Positions 22,811 through 30,799 are shown, numbered from the stretch's first letter. The stretch is DNA of 33,240 bases from JASFBA01 sp034433695 (GCA_034433695.1 DAOUAK010000046.1:1-33240); one strand, 5' to 3'. The notes: a model not told the origin generated them from the letters alone. A program made the numbers and translations.

Positions 22811-23713
22811 TCAACCGGAGCGTTGGCAGAGGTAGGTACGAATCGGTCCCTTTCCCAGCCGCTCGGCCAGGAAAAAGTAGGGCCAGAGGAGGTAACGGCC
22901 GGGGCGCAGGGCGACCAGTCGCCGCAGGAGACGGCCTTTCTCACCGTAGCGTTCCCGTAGGGCAAAGTCCAGGCTGAGGAGGAAGGGGCCGTAGCCGCCG
23001 TAGAGACAGGAAGTCGCCAGGACGGAAAGGCCGGCCGCGGAAAGCATCTTCCGCAGGGTCGAATCGGGGAAAAGGTGGAGATGACGGGGAGCGTCCCAGC
23101 CGATCCAGGCCGGGCCGAAGAGTCGGGCATCCCACGATTCCAGATTGGGCACCCCCAGGGCCAATAGACCACCCGGCCGAAGCCATGCGGCCAGCCGGCG
23201 TAGGGCGGAGAGAGGATCGACCAGATGTTCCAGCACGTCCCAGAGGGTAATAAGGTCGAAGGTGGCCGGAGGAAAAGAGGCTTCCTCCAGGGAAACCACC
23301 TGAATGGCCTCGGTCCCCAGACGCGCCCGGGCCTGCTGCGCCGCCCGAGGATTCGGTTCGATCCCGGCCACATCCCAGCCCTGCCGGCGGAGGATTTCCA
23401 GAAATTCGCCGGTGGCGCAGCCCACATCGAAAGCCCGGCCGGGCCGGAGAAAGAAGTGCCGGATGACCTGCAGGCGGCGGTGCCAGAGCCGCCTGCGCCC
23501 CCAGCGGAACAGGGGATTTTCCCGCCGTTCCTGAAAGGCCTCGTATTCCTCCGGGTAGTAGCGGGCGAGTTCGGCCGGAGCCGGCCGAGGCTCCAGCCGA
23601 ATCAGCCCGCAGCCCGGACAGCGGAAGTAATGGAAGGTCTCGCTGCCCAGGCGGTCCCGCCGGGGAAAAAGGAGAATCGCTTCCTCCCGGCCGCAACCCA
23701 TACACACCGTCAT
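22811..23713 (-). CDS. Class I SAM-dependent methyltransferase with N-terminal zinc-ribbon-like Cys pairs
   Basis: A 300-aa Methyltransf_23-type protein. The N-terminus holds two Cys pairs, 'VCMGCG' and 'FRCPGCGLI', probably a zinc site. 'RYYPEEYEAFQ' follows, then motif I 'RAFDVGCATGEFLEILRRQGWDVAGIEPN', 'DLITLWDVLEHLVDP' and 'LRPGGLLALGVPNLESWDARLFGPAWIGWDAPRHLHLF'. This architecture is common in O-antigen and glycan clusters, where it methylates sugars. The ATG at 23711-23713 follows GGAGG at about 10 nt; upstream in-frame residues lie before the promoter. It runs convergently to the GT4 genes. Confidence 0.86.
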   Translation of the reverse strand: MTVCMGCGREEAILLFPRRDRLGSETFHYFRCPGCGLIRLEPRPAPAELARYYPEEYEAFQERRENPLFRWGRRRLWHRRLQVIRHFFLRPGRAFDVGCATGEFLEILRRQGWDVAGIEPNPRAAQQARARLGTEAIQVVSLEEASFPPATFDLITLWDVLEHLVDPLSALRRLAAWLRPGGLLALGVPNLESWDARLFGPAWIGWDAPRHLHLFPDSTLRKMLSAAGLSVLATSCLYGGYGPFLLSLDFALRERYGEKGRLLRRLVALRPGRYLLWPYFFLAERLGKGPIRTYLCQRSG

Positions 23714-23744
23714 AGATTTCCCGCCTCCGGCTGGTCTGGGGAGG

Positions 23745-23773
23745 ATTATAAGGGGAAAACGGGCGAAAGGCAA
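23745..23773 (-). promoter_or_regulatory. Promoter of the minus-strand methyltransferase
   Basis: On the minus strand TTGCCT (23768-23773), 17-bp spacer, TATAAT (23745-23750). The leader is only about 25 nt. Confidence 0.65.
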
Positions 23774-23786
23774 GAAGGCCGGCCTA

Positions 23787-23795
23787 TGCTATAAT
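23787..23795 (+). promoter_or_regulatory. Extended -10 promoter of the GT2-GT39 unit
   Basis: TGCTATAAT is an extended -10 element. The 17-bp-spaced -35 position (23767-23772) is not consensus and overlaps the -35 box of the divergent methyltransferase promoter. Confidence 0.55.
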
Positions 23796-23824
23796 AGGGG
23801 CGAACCGCTACCGGAGGTTACACC

Positions 23825-24715
23825 GTGGACATGCCGCCGGTTGCCGTCGTTATCGTAAACTGGAAGCGTCCCCAGGAGACGCTGGCCTGTCTGCACTCCC
23901 TGACGGCAGGGGACTACCCGGCCTGGGAAGCCATCGTGGTGGACAATGCCTCCGGCGATGACAGTGTCCCTCGCATTCGCGCCGCCTTCCCCCAGGTAAG
24001 GGTCCTGGTATCGGAGCACAACCGGGGTTTTGCCGGCGGATGTAACGTGGGCCTGGTCCATGCTCTGGCAGCGGGCTATCCCTATGTCTTTCTCCTCAAC
24101 AACGATGCGGAGGTGGAGCCTACCGCACTCCGCCGGCTGGTGGAAGCGGCAGAAGCCCACCCCAGAGCCGGCATCCTTAGCCCGCTTATCCTCTATGCGG
24201 GGGAGAAAAGGGTCTGGTTTGCTGGAGCCTACCGCAGACGCTTCCTGCCGGGCATCTCTATGCCGGCCTATCGCCGCCAGCGTTCCATCCCTCCCCATCC
24301 CCGCCCGATCGACTATGCCACCGGCTGTGCCATGCTCCTGCGGAAGGAGATGCTCCAGGAGGTCGGCCTGCTGGACGAGAGTTATTTCATGTACTGGGAA
24401 GACCTGGGCCTGGGCGAGCGCGCCCGGCGGGCCGGCTGGCAGGTGCTTCTGATCCCGACGGCGGTGGTACAGCACCGCGTCTCGGCCAGCACCGGCGAGG
24501 AATCACCGATCAAGTGGTACTACCTGGGCCGTTATCTGCCCACATTTTACCGGCGTTACTACTGCTGGCCGCGCTTTTCTATCCTGGTCTATGCGACATG
24601 GGTGGTCGTGCGGGAAGTGCTACGGAGAAATGGACGTGCGGTGAAGCCCTTTTTGCGCGGGTTGAGCGAAGGATGGCGAAGCGAAATTTGTGGGCGTTCG
24701 TCGAACCGTACCTGA
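23825..24715 (+). CDS. Glycosyltransferase family 2 (rhamnosyltransferase-like)
   Basis: A 296-aa GT-A enzyme. 'VAVVIVNWKRPQETLACLHSL' opens the nucleotide-binding fold, with 'IVVDNASGDDSV', 'NRGFAGGCNVGL', 'VFLLNNDAEVEP' (acidic metal-binding motif), 'ATGCAMLLRKEMLQEVGLLDESYFMYWEDLGLGERARRAGW' and a terminal amphipathic stretch. This is the pattern of WbbL-like rhamnosyltransferases, but the sugar is not certain. GTG 23825 is 7 nt after GGAGG. The end overlaps the next gene by about 40 nt. Confidence 0.9.
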   Translation: MDMPPVAVVIVNWKRPQETLACLHSLTAGDYPAWEAIVVDNASGDDSVPRIRAAFPQVRVLVSEHNRGFAGGCNVGLVHALAAGYPYVFLLNNDAEVEPTALRRLVEAAEAHPRAGILSPLILYAGEKRVWFAGAYRRRFLPGISMPAYRRQRSIPPHPRPIDYATGCAMLLRKEMLQEVGLLDESYFMYWEDLGLGERARRAGWQVLLIPTAVVQHRVSASTGEESPIKWYYLGRYLPTFYRRYYCWPRFSILVYATWVVVREVLRRNGRAVKPFLRGLSEGWRSEICGRSSNRT

Positions 24716-26169
24716 TGCCGGCCGGCATCCTGGCCGTGGCCCTGGCCGTCCGGCTGTTTCGTCTCACCTGGCCCGGCATCTGGAGCGACGAGGGCTTTTC
24801 CATCTTCCTGGCCCGTTCCCCTCTGCCCGATCTGGTGCTGGGCACGGCCAACGACCTCCATCCCCCGCTCTTTTACCTTCTTCTCAAAGTCTGGCTTCTG
24901 CCCGGTTTCAGCGAGGTATGGGTGCGCCTTTTTCCCCTTCTCTGGGGCGTGGCGACAGTGGTTCTGGTGTGGCACATCGGCCGACACTTTTTCCGGCCGG
25001 CCGTGGGGACATGGGCGGCATTCTTCCTGGCCCTTTCTCCCCTGCATGTCGCCTATTCCCGCGAAGTGCGCATGTACATCGTCCTCGTCTTCCTGAGCGC
25101 GCTTTCGTTCTACCTGGCCTGGCGCTGGGCAGTGGAGGCCTCCCCGGGAACCTGGGCCGGTTGTCTTGCGGCAACGCTCCTGGCCCTCTATACCCAAAAC
25201 CTGGCCCTCTTCCTTCTGCCGGTGGAGAACATTCTGGTGATGGCTACACGGGTCGCACGGCGCCGATGGGGAGCACTGGGACACTGGCTGCTGGGGCAGG
25301 TGCTTCTGGTGCTCGGCTACCTGCCCTGGTTTCCGATCGCGGTCTATCAGACCCTTTTTCACAAGGCAGCCTGGCTGGCCCCGGCGCGGCCGGACCAGTT
25401 GCGCGATGTGTTTCCGCACCTTCTCTTCGGCGAACCGCGTCTGGGTCAGGAAGCATGGTGGTCGGTAGCCGCCTATTTCTGGATGACGATCGCGTTGCTG
25501 GGGACAAGCCTGGTTCTGGCGAAGGGTCGGGTCCGATGGGAAAACGGTCTTTTGGGCGTGGGATGGTTTCTGTTCCTGGCCGGTATCCTGGTCGGTGCGA
25601 CGACCCATTTTCCCATCTTCCAGGAAAAGCAGTTTCTTGTGCTCACGGTGCCTATGGCCCTGCTGGCCGGATGGGGAGTCGCGGCGCTTCCTCGGGCCGG
25701 CCGGGTAGCCGCCTCCCTTCTTTTCCTCCTCCTGGTTGCCCCTTCCTTCCTCAACCTGTACGGCCGTCACGAACTGGCCGACCATCCCCCCCAGGAGGCC
25801 TGGAGAGAACTGGCCGCCTATATGGAAAGCCATATCCGGCCAGGAGATGCCCTGGTAATCAACCCGGGCGCGGCTGCGCCGACGTTGGACCTCTACCTCC
25901 AAACCCCCATCAGCCGGACGGCCTACCCTCAGGTCTATGACCCCCGCGTGGGCAATTTTGCCGGCCAGGTGGCCACTCCCCAAGTTGTTGAGGCGGTCCT
26001 GCGGCCGCTGGCCGAGAACCATCGGCGCATCTGGCTGGTGGAATGCTGTCTGCCGACCTTTTGGGACCCGGAGCGGTACCTTCCGGCCTGGCTGGAACGT
26101 TGGGGCCGGCCGGTGGACATCCCCTCTTTCCCCGGACTGGAAGTGCGCCTGTACGAAAAAATTCCCTAA
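24673..26169 (+). CDS. GT39-family membrane glycosyltransferase
   Basis: A 498-aa polytopic protein. The catalytic-type loop is 'WPGIWSDEGFSIFLARS' with D39-E40 after the first helix, followed by 'DLHPPLFYLLLKVW' and 'REVRMYIVLVFLSALSFYLAWR', typical of ArnT/PMT_2 enzymes that use polyprenyl-phosphate sugars. About eleven hydrophobic helices precede a soluble C-terminal domain with 'PGDALVINPGAAAPTLDLYL'. The ATG overlaps the GT2 gene end in another frame and has only a weak GAAGG site, so it is probably translationally coupled. Its partner GT2 may make the lipid-linked sugar it uses. Confidence 0.84.
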   Translation: MAKRNLWAFVEPYLMPAGILAVALAVRLFRLTWPGIWSDEGFSIFLARSPLPDLVLGTANDLHPPLFYLLLKVWLLPGFSEVWVRLFPLLWGVATVVLVWHIGRHFFRPAVGTWAAFFLALSPLHVAYSREVRMYIVLVFLSALSFYLAWRWAVEASPGTWAGCLAATLLALYTQNLALFLLPVENILVMATRVARRRWGALGHWLLGQVLLVLGYLPWFPIAVYQTLFHKAAWLAPARPDQLRDVFPHLLFGEPRLGQEAWWSVAAYFWMTIALLGTSLVLAKGRVRWENGLLGVGWFLFLAGILVGATTHFPIFQEKQFLVLTVPMALLAGWGVAALPRAGRVAASLLFLLLVAPSFLNLYGRHELADHPPQEAWRELAAYMESHIRPGDALVINPGAAAPTLDLYLQTPISRTAYPQVYDPRVGNFAGQVATPQVVEAVLRPLAENHRRIWLVECCLPTFWDPERYLPAWLERWGRPVDIPSFPGLEVRLYEKIP

Positions 26170-26201
26170 GCCCCCTCCGGCGATGGCTCCGGCCGAAGGG
26201 A

Positions 26202-27557
26202 TCAGCGCGGGACAGACGGAGTGACGACGAAAACGGCCCGATACTCCAGGGTCTGGGACAGGGGAACATCCCCATTCATTCCACCGACAACGAAGAGTTC
26301 TGTGCCGATCCCGGCCAGGGCGGCTCCCGGATAGAGAGGGGAAGGGGAGGGTTCGGTTGTTTGCCAGCCCTTGCTGCGGAGGTGGTATTGCCAGAGCGTC
26401 GTCGGGCCGGCCGGATCCGGGTTGGCCAGGACGTAGAGGTAATCCCCGTAGAGAAGGGCCGCGCTGACCCGCCCCAGGGAGATGCCGGGCAGAGGCTGCG
26501 GGTTCACGGTCGAAAGGGCCGGGAAGTATTCGGCCAGGACGCCGAGAGGACCGTCGGCATTGATCCCACCGAGCAGGTAGATCCGGTCATCGCCGACCAC
26601 CGCTCCGGCGTAGCCGATAGGGAAGGGCAGGCGGCCGGCCTCCTCCCAGCGGTCGGCCTCGGGGTCGTAACGCAGGACCTCTTCCCGATAGCGTTCCCCA
26701 TCCCAGCCTCCGAAGAGGTACAGTTTGCCCTCAAAGGCGGCCAGCGCATAGGCACAGAGCGGACGGGGTAGAGAGGCGGCCGTACTCCACTGGTTGCGTT
26801 CGACCAGGTAGACCTCCGTCGTGCTCACTGGCCGGCCGTCCTTGCCGCGGCCTCCGGGGACGTAGATATGGCCGCCCAGGACGGCGGCCTGAACCTCGGC
26901 CACGGCGGTCGGCTTGGCGGCCAGGGGTATCCAGACGTTATCCTGCGGGTCGAAGCGCTCCACAGCAGAAGTGACCCCCTCCGGGCCGTATCCTCCCAGG
27001 ACGTAGAGTGCCCCCCGGAAGGCGACCAGGGCCAGGCTGCTGCGGGGGGTAGGCATCCCGGCCAGCGCGTTCCAGCGGCGGAGAGAAAGGGAAAGGGGCG
27101 AGGTCGGTGGGGGCGAAGGCCGGGGCGTCAGGCGATCCAGCAGGCCGCTCAGGTTCAGGAGTACGGCCAGGGCCAGGGCGGAGGCCAGGAGCAGAAAGAC
27201 CCACAGAAGTCGAGAGGAAGCCGGCCGAACCCTGGGTTGGGGGAGGGGAAGCGTCTCCTCGGCGGCCGGAGAGGGCACGGCCGTCGGGGCTTCCCGAAGT
27301 GTTTCGGCTGCCGGGGCTTCGCGGAGCGTTTCGGCTGCTGGCGGCACTTCCAGGACCACCCAGCCCTGGCGGACGGCATAAAGAGAGGCTTCCGTGCGCG
27401 AGGCCACGCCCAGTTTGGCAAAAATGTTGCGCAGGTGCACCTTGACCGTGTTGGTGCTGATGGTCAGTTCGCGGGCGATCTGTTCGTTGGTCAGCCCGCG
27501 GGCCACCAGCCGCAACACCTCCATCTCACGCTCGCTGAGCGGTTCGGGGACGGACAT
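26202..27557 (-). CDS. Membrane-spanning LuxR-type regulator with an extracytoplasmic Kelch propeller
   Basis: The 451-aa protein has three parts. Residues about 4-66 are a LuxR/GerE HTH ('LSEREMEVLRLVARGLTNEQIARELTISTNTVKVHLRNIFAKLGVASRTEA'). A Pro/Glu linker follows, with a tandem repeat of P-A-A-E-T-L-R-E-A (73-90) and one transmembrane helix (about 117-138). Residues about 160-451 form a Kelch-type propeller with recurring 'LYVLGGYG', 'IYVPGGRG', 'LYLFGGWDG', 'IYLLGGINADG' and 'LFVVGGMNG'. The HTH should face the cytoplasm and the propeller the outside, so this looks like a one-component surface sensor and regulator. The start is ATG 27555-27557 (GAGG upstream); GTG 27569 is an alternative. 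The convergent gap to the GT39 gene is 32 bp. The 175-bp gap on its upstream side (27570-27744) shows no clear promoter. Confidence 0.85.
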   Translation of the reverse strand: MSVPEPLSEREMEVLRLVARGLTNEQIARELTISTNTVKVHLRNIFAKLGVASRTEASLYAVRQGWVVLEVPPAAETLREAPAAETLREAPTAVPSPAAEETLPLPQPRVRPASSRLLWVFLLLASALALAVLLNLSGLLDRLTPRPSPPPTSPLSLSLRRWNALAGMPTPRSSLALVAFRGALYVLGGYGPEGVTSAVERFDPQDNVWIPLAAKPTAVAEVQAAVLGGHIYVPGGRGKDGRPVSTTEVYLVERNQWSTAASLPRPLCAYALAAFEGKLYLFGGWDGERYREEVLRYDPEADRWEEAGRLPFPIGYAGAVVGDDRIYLLGGINADGPLGVLAEYFPALSTVNPQPLPGISLGRVSAALLYGDYLYVLANPDPAGPTTLWQYHLRSKGWQTTEPSPSPLYPGAALAGIGTELFVVGGMNGDVPLSQTLEYRAVFVVTPSVPR

Positions 27558-27744
27558 CGGCGGCCTCACCCTGCTCCGGAGGGACGCCTGGAAAAAGGCG
27601 GGCGGCTTCCCGGTCGGATTCGAGGCCGGCCGGTGCGAACCGGGTCCGGACTACCGGCGGGAAGGCGTGGAGAAGGTTTCAATTGACCGAAAAAACGCAT
27701 CGGAAGTCGAACAAAGCGATCCAGGCCGGGTGAAACATCCGTTT

Positions 27745-29031
27745 TCAGGAATCCTCGCGGACGATATGGGCCCCCAGGGCCTGCAGGCGTTCCTCCAGAC
27801 GCTCATAGCCCCGGTCGATCTGGCGGATGTTATGGATGATGCTGGTCCCCTCGGCACAGAGGGCGGCGATGACCAGGGCCATGCCGGCCCGGATGTCGGG
27901 GCTCTGCATCTCCTCACCGTGCAGGCGGGCCGGCCCGGTAACGACTACCCGATGGGGATCGCAGGCGATGATGCGGGCCCCCATCGCAATGAGTTTATCC
28001 ACAAAGTAGAGGCGGCTTTCGTACATCTTCTCGTGGATGAGGATCGTGCCCCGGGCCTGGGTAGCCAGGACCACGGCGATGCTCACCAGGTCGGCGGGGA
28101 AGGCCGGCCAGGGGCCGTCGTCAATCTTGGGAATGTTGCCGTCCGAGTCGTCCTGCACCCGCAGTTCCCGATGGGCCGGCACATAGATGTCCTCACCCCG
28201 TACCTCCCAGGAGACCCCCAGCCGGCCGAAGGCCAGCCGGGTCATCCGCTGGTGGGCGGGGGCGGCATCGCGGATCCACAGTTCGCTGCCGGTGGCGGCG
28301 GCCAGGCCGATGAAACTGCCCACCTCGATGTTGTCCGGGCCGATGGTGTATTCTCCGCCGTGAAGCCGCTCGACGCCTTCGATGCGAAGTTGGTTGCTGC
28401 CGATTCCGGAGATGCGGGCGCCCAGGGAGTTGAGGAAGTGGCAGAGGTCCTGAACGTGGGGTTCGGAGGCAGCGTTGGAGAGGATCGTCTCCCCGGGCGA
28501 GGTGGCGGCCGCCATGATGGCGTTCTCCGTGGCGGTAACGCTGGCTTCGTCCAGGAAGATGTCGGCGCCCCGGAGTCCCCGAGGCGCGGCCAGCATATAA
28601 CGGCGGTGATTGGCCTCCACGGAAGCGCCCAGAGCCCCCAGGGCCAGGAAGTGGGTATCCAGGCGACGCCGGCCGATGACATCGCCGCCGGGCGGGGGAA
28701 GTTCTACCTGTCCACAACGGGCCAGCAGCGGGCCGGCCAGGAGGATCGAGGCCCGAATCTGCCGGCAAATCTCGGGGGAGAGGGCCGCTTTGCGGATGTT
28801 CCTAGCCCGCAATGCCCAATCGTGCGGCCCCAACGACTCGATCTCCACCCCCAGATCGTCAAGGAGGTAGAGCATGGCCCGCACATCCTCGATCCGGGGA
28901 ACGTTATGCAGGACAACCCGCTCATCGGTGAGAAGCGTTGCCGCCAGAATCGGCAGGGCGGCGTTCTTGTTGCCGGAAGGGCGGATTTCCCCACGCAGGG
29001 GATGCCCTCCTTCGATCACAAAGCGCTGCAT
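27745..29031 (-). CDS. murA: UDP-N-acetylglucosamine 1-carboxyvinyltransferase MurA (Asp replaces the catalytic Cys)
   Basis: MurA transfers enolpyruvate from PEP to UDP-GlcNAc, the first committed peptidoglycan step. The 428-aa protein has K22-N23 in 'SGNKNAALP', the paired inside-out alpha/beta repeats, 'ENAIMAAATSPGETILSNAASEP', 'PDNIEVGSFIGLAA' and 'DDGPWPAFPADL'. The loop that normally reads P-G-G-C-x-I-G reads 'PPPGGDVIG', so Asp117 stands in for Cys115. Such enzymes are active but not alkylated by fosfomycin. ATG 29029-29031 matches the family start, but no Shine-Dalgarno precedes it; a TTG at 29058 abuts GGGAGG and is the alternative. The substrate comes from GlmU, encoded at 5.1 kb. 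The 228-bp gap to crp shows no clear promoter. Confidence 0.93.
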   Translation of the reverse strand: MQRFVIEGGHPLRGEIRPSGNKNAALPILAATLLTDERVVLHNVPRIEDVRAMLYLLDDLGVEIESLGPHDWALRARNIRKAALSPEICRQIRASILLAGPLLARCGQVELPPPGGDVIGRRRLDTHFLALGALGASVEANHRRYMLAAPRGLRGADIFLDEASVTATENAIMAAATSPGETILSNAASEPHVQDLCHFLNSLGARISGIGSNQLRIEGVERLHGGEYTIGPDNIEVGSFIGLAAATGSELWIRDAAPAHQRMTRLAFGRLGVSWEVRGEDIYVPAHRELRVQDDSDGNIPKIDDGPWPAFPADLVSIAVVLATQARGTILIHEKMYESRLYFVDKLIAMGARIIACDPHRVVVTGPARLHGEEMQSPDIRAGMALVIAALCAEGTSIIHNIRQIDRGYERLEERLQALGAHIVREDS

Positions 29032-29259
29032 CGGCACTTTTATCCGGTCCGTCGCCAACCTCCCAGAGGCGTTTCTTCCAGGAAACCGACCGTCTCTCCC
29101 CCCAGTTTCGCCTTTTTCGGGAGGTTGTGGACTACGGGAAGAGGACCGTTAGCCCACGCCCGGAGCACTCCGGACCGACGAGGTCGCCCCACGGCCGGAT
29201 GCCAACCTCTTTTGCCCAACCCGATCGCCGAACCCGTCCGGACGGACATGGCCGTCTCC

Positions 29260-29952
29260 TCAAAGCGAAGCCATTTTCCGCAGGGCCTCCGGGTCGAGCA
29301 CCAGGATTCGTCCTCGCTCGATCCGGATCAACCCCCGCTGGCGAAAGTCGTTGAGCACCTTGGTGACCGTCTCGCGGTAGGTGCCGATCATCTCGGCCAG
29401 TTGCTGATGGGTATAACGGGTCGGGAGGGCCAGCGACCCCTCCGATGGCTCGGCGCCCCCCTGGGCCAGTTGCAGGAGGAGGGAAGCCAGGCGTTGCGGC
29501 ACGCTTTTGAAGGCGAATTCCTCCAGCCGGCGCTCGGTATCGGTGATCCGGCGGCCGACGAGGTCGAGCAGACGTCGGGCCACGCGGGGATCGGCCAGGA
29601 GGAGGTTCTGGACATCCCGCCGGTTGAGCACGTAGAGTTCGCAATCTTCCAGGGCCTCGGCGAAATGCTCCTCCGTCCCCTGGCCGATGAGGGCCATCTC
29701 TCCAAAAAGGGAAAAGGGTTCGATGATGGCCGTGGTCAGGGTTTTGCCTTCCGGAGAAAGACGGTAAAGGCGTACCCGACCCTTTCTCAGCAGGAAAAGG
29801 GTTTCACTCCGCTCTTCGGGCGAATAGATGAGACGGCCGGCCTCGACCGTGAGACGGGCCATCCGCCCCTCCAGCGAGGCCAGTTCGGCCTCGCTCAGGT
29901 CCTGAAAAAGGTCGGCGGCACGCAGATTCGAGCCACCTTCCTGGCGTACCAT
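29260..29952 (-). CDS. Crp/Fnr-family transcriptional regulator
   Basis: A 230-aa regulator. It has an N-terminal cyclic-nucleotide-binding fold ('LFLLRKGRVRLYRLSPEGKTLTTAIIEPFSLFGEMALIG'), a long dimer helix ('RVARRLLDLVGRRITDTERRLEEFAFKSVPQRLASLLLQLA') and a C-terminal HTH ('YTHQQLAEMIGTYRETVTKVLNDFRQRGLIRIERGRILVLDPEAL'). The FNR-type Cys set is absent, and the cAMP-pocket Arg/Ser signature is not convincing, so the effector is unknown. The ATG follows AGGAGG at about 11 nt. It diverges from the YugP metallopeptidase through a shared promoter core, so autoregulation and control of yugP are plausible. Confidence 0.9.
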   Translation of the reverse strand: MVRQEGGSNLRAADLFQDLSEAELASLEGRMARLTVEAGRLIYSPEERSETLFLLRKGRVRLYRLSPEGKTLTTAIIEPFSLFGEMALIGQGTEEHFAEALEDCELYVLNRRDVQNLLLADPRVARRLLDLVGRRITDTERRLEEFAFKSVPQRLASLLLQLAQGGAEPSEGSLALPTRYTHQQLAEMIGTYRETVTKVLNDFRQRGLIRIERGRILVLDPEALRKMASL

Positions 29953-29984
29953 ACGTCCATTTCCCTCCTGGAGTTGTCCAGGAT

Positions 29985-30013
29985 ATTATAACTTGCTCCG
30001 GGGGGAATTGCAA
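29985..30013 (-). promoter_or_regulatory. Promoter of the Crp/Fnr regulator (shared -35 box)
   Basis: On the minus strand TTGCAA (30008-30013), 17-bp spacer, TATAAT (29985-29990). The TTGCAA is self-complementary and is also the -35 box of the divergent gene. Confidence 0.78.
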
Positions 30014-30036
30014 ACGCGGTCTAACTATGGTATAAT
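30008..30036 (+). promoter_or_regulatory. Promoter of the zinc metallopeptidase gene (shared -35 box)
   Basis: TTGCAA (30008-30013), 17-bp spacer, TATAAT (30031-30036). The same six bases serve the minus-strand crp promoter with the same spacing, so one polymerase at this site excludes the other. Confidence 0.78.
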
Positions 30037-30060
30037 AAAAACCGCTCAAGCCGGATCACA

Positions 30061-30087
30061 TGCGGTCTGGGGGACCTTCAGACCGCA
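30061..30087 (+). promoter_or_regulatory. Hairpin immediately upstream of the metallopeptidase ribosome site
   Basis: TGCGGTCTG (30061-30069) pairs perfectly with CAGACCGCA (30079-30087) around a nine-base loop. The stem ends where the GGGAGGTG ribosome site begins. It may stabilise the message or gate translation. There is no U-tract, so it is not a terminator. Confidence 0.5.
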
Positions 30088-30099
30088 GGGAGGTGAAAC

Positions 30100-30789
30100 A
30101 TGTTCTGGTACTTTGATCCGATCTATTTACTTATCGTCGGGCCGGCCATCCTCCTGGGCCTCATTGCCCAGATTATGGTAAGCAGCGCCTACAACCGGTA
30201 CAGTCGCGTCCCGAACGCCCGCGGCCTTACCGGAGCCGAGGCGGCCCAGCACCTGCTCCTCTATAATGGCCTGGAGGATGTGCGGCTGGAGGGCACGGCC
30301 GGCCAGTTGAGCGACCACTTTGACCCGCGCAGCAATACGCTGCGCCTCTCGGCGGGGGTAGCCCGAACGGCCTCTCTGGCCTCGCTGGGCATCGTGGCCC
30401 ACGAGGTCGGCCACGCTCAACAGGTGCACACCGCCTATGCCCCCATGCGCTGGCGTGCCTCCCTGGTGCCGGTGGCCAACCTGGGCTCTATGGCCGGGCC
30501 GTATCTGGTCCTCCTCGGCTTGATTCTGCAATGGGGCACGCTGGCCTGGGCCGGGGTACTGCTCTTTAGCATGGCGGCGGCCTTTTACCTGGTGACCCTG
30601 CCGGTCGAGATAGACGCCAGCCGGCGGGGCATCGCCATGCTCCAGAAGAGCGGCCTGGTGCCGGAGGAGGTGGACGGGGCGCGGAAGGTGTTGCGGGCGG
30701 CAGCCTGGACCTATGTGGCGGCCCTTTTGACGGCGGTATTGCAACTCCTCTACTTTATCCTCCTGGTCGGCGGCCGGCGCCGCGATTAG
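30100..30789 (+). CDS. YugP-type membrane zinc metallopeptidase
   Basis: A 229-aa protein of the Zn_protease_2 family. It starts with a membrane helix ('FDPIYLLIVGPAILLGLIAQIMVSSAYNRYSRVP'). The catalytic H-E-V-G-H sits in 'LGIVAHEVGHAQQVHTAYAPMRWRASLVP', preceded by 'DHFDPRSNTLRLSAGV', and three more hydrophobic helices include 'LPVEIDASRRGIAML', where the Glu likely completes the zinc site. It probably cleaves membrane or secreted proteins; the natural substrate of this family is not established. The ATG follows GGGAGGTG. It diverges from the Crp/Fnr gene. Confidence 0.92.
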   Translation: MFWYFDPIYLLIVGPAILLGLIAQIMVSSAYNRYSRVPNARGLTGAEAAQHLLLYNGLEDVRLEGTAGQLSDHFDPRSNTLRLSAGVARTASLASLGIVAHEVGHAQQVHTAYAPMRWRASLVPVANLGSMAGPYLVLLGLILQWGTLAWAGVLLFSMAAAFYLVTLPVEIDASRRGIAMLQKSGLVPEEVDGARKVLRAAAWTYVAALLTAVLQLLYFILLVGGRRRD

Positions 30790-30799
30790 GAATCGTCCC

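Noticed and set aside
29237..29258. CCGTCCGGACGG palindrome after crp as an operator or terminator
   Set aside because: A loop-less 12-bp palindrome in GC-rich DNA without a T-tract, with no second copy near a promoter in the window.
27394..29991. An 865-codon plus-strand reading frame
   Set aside because: It runs antisense to the LuxR-Kelch gene end, murA and crp, all of which have clear family motifs. It is a GC-rich shadow frame.
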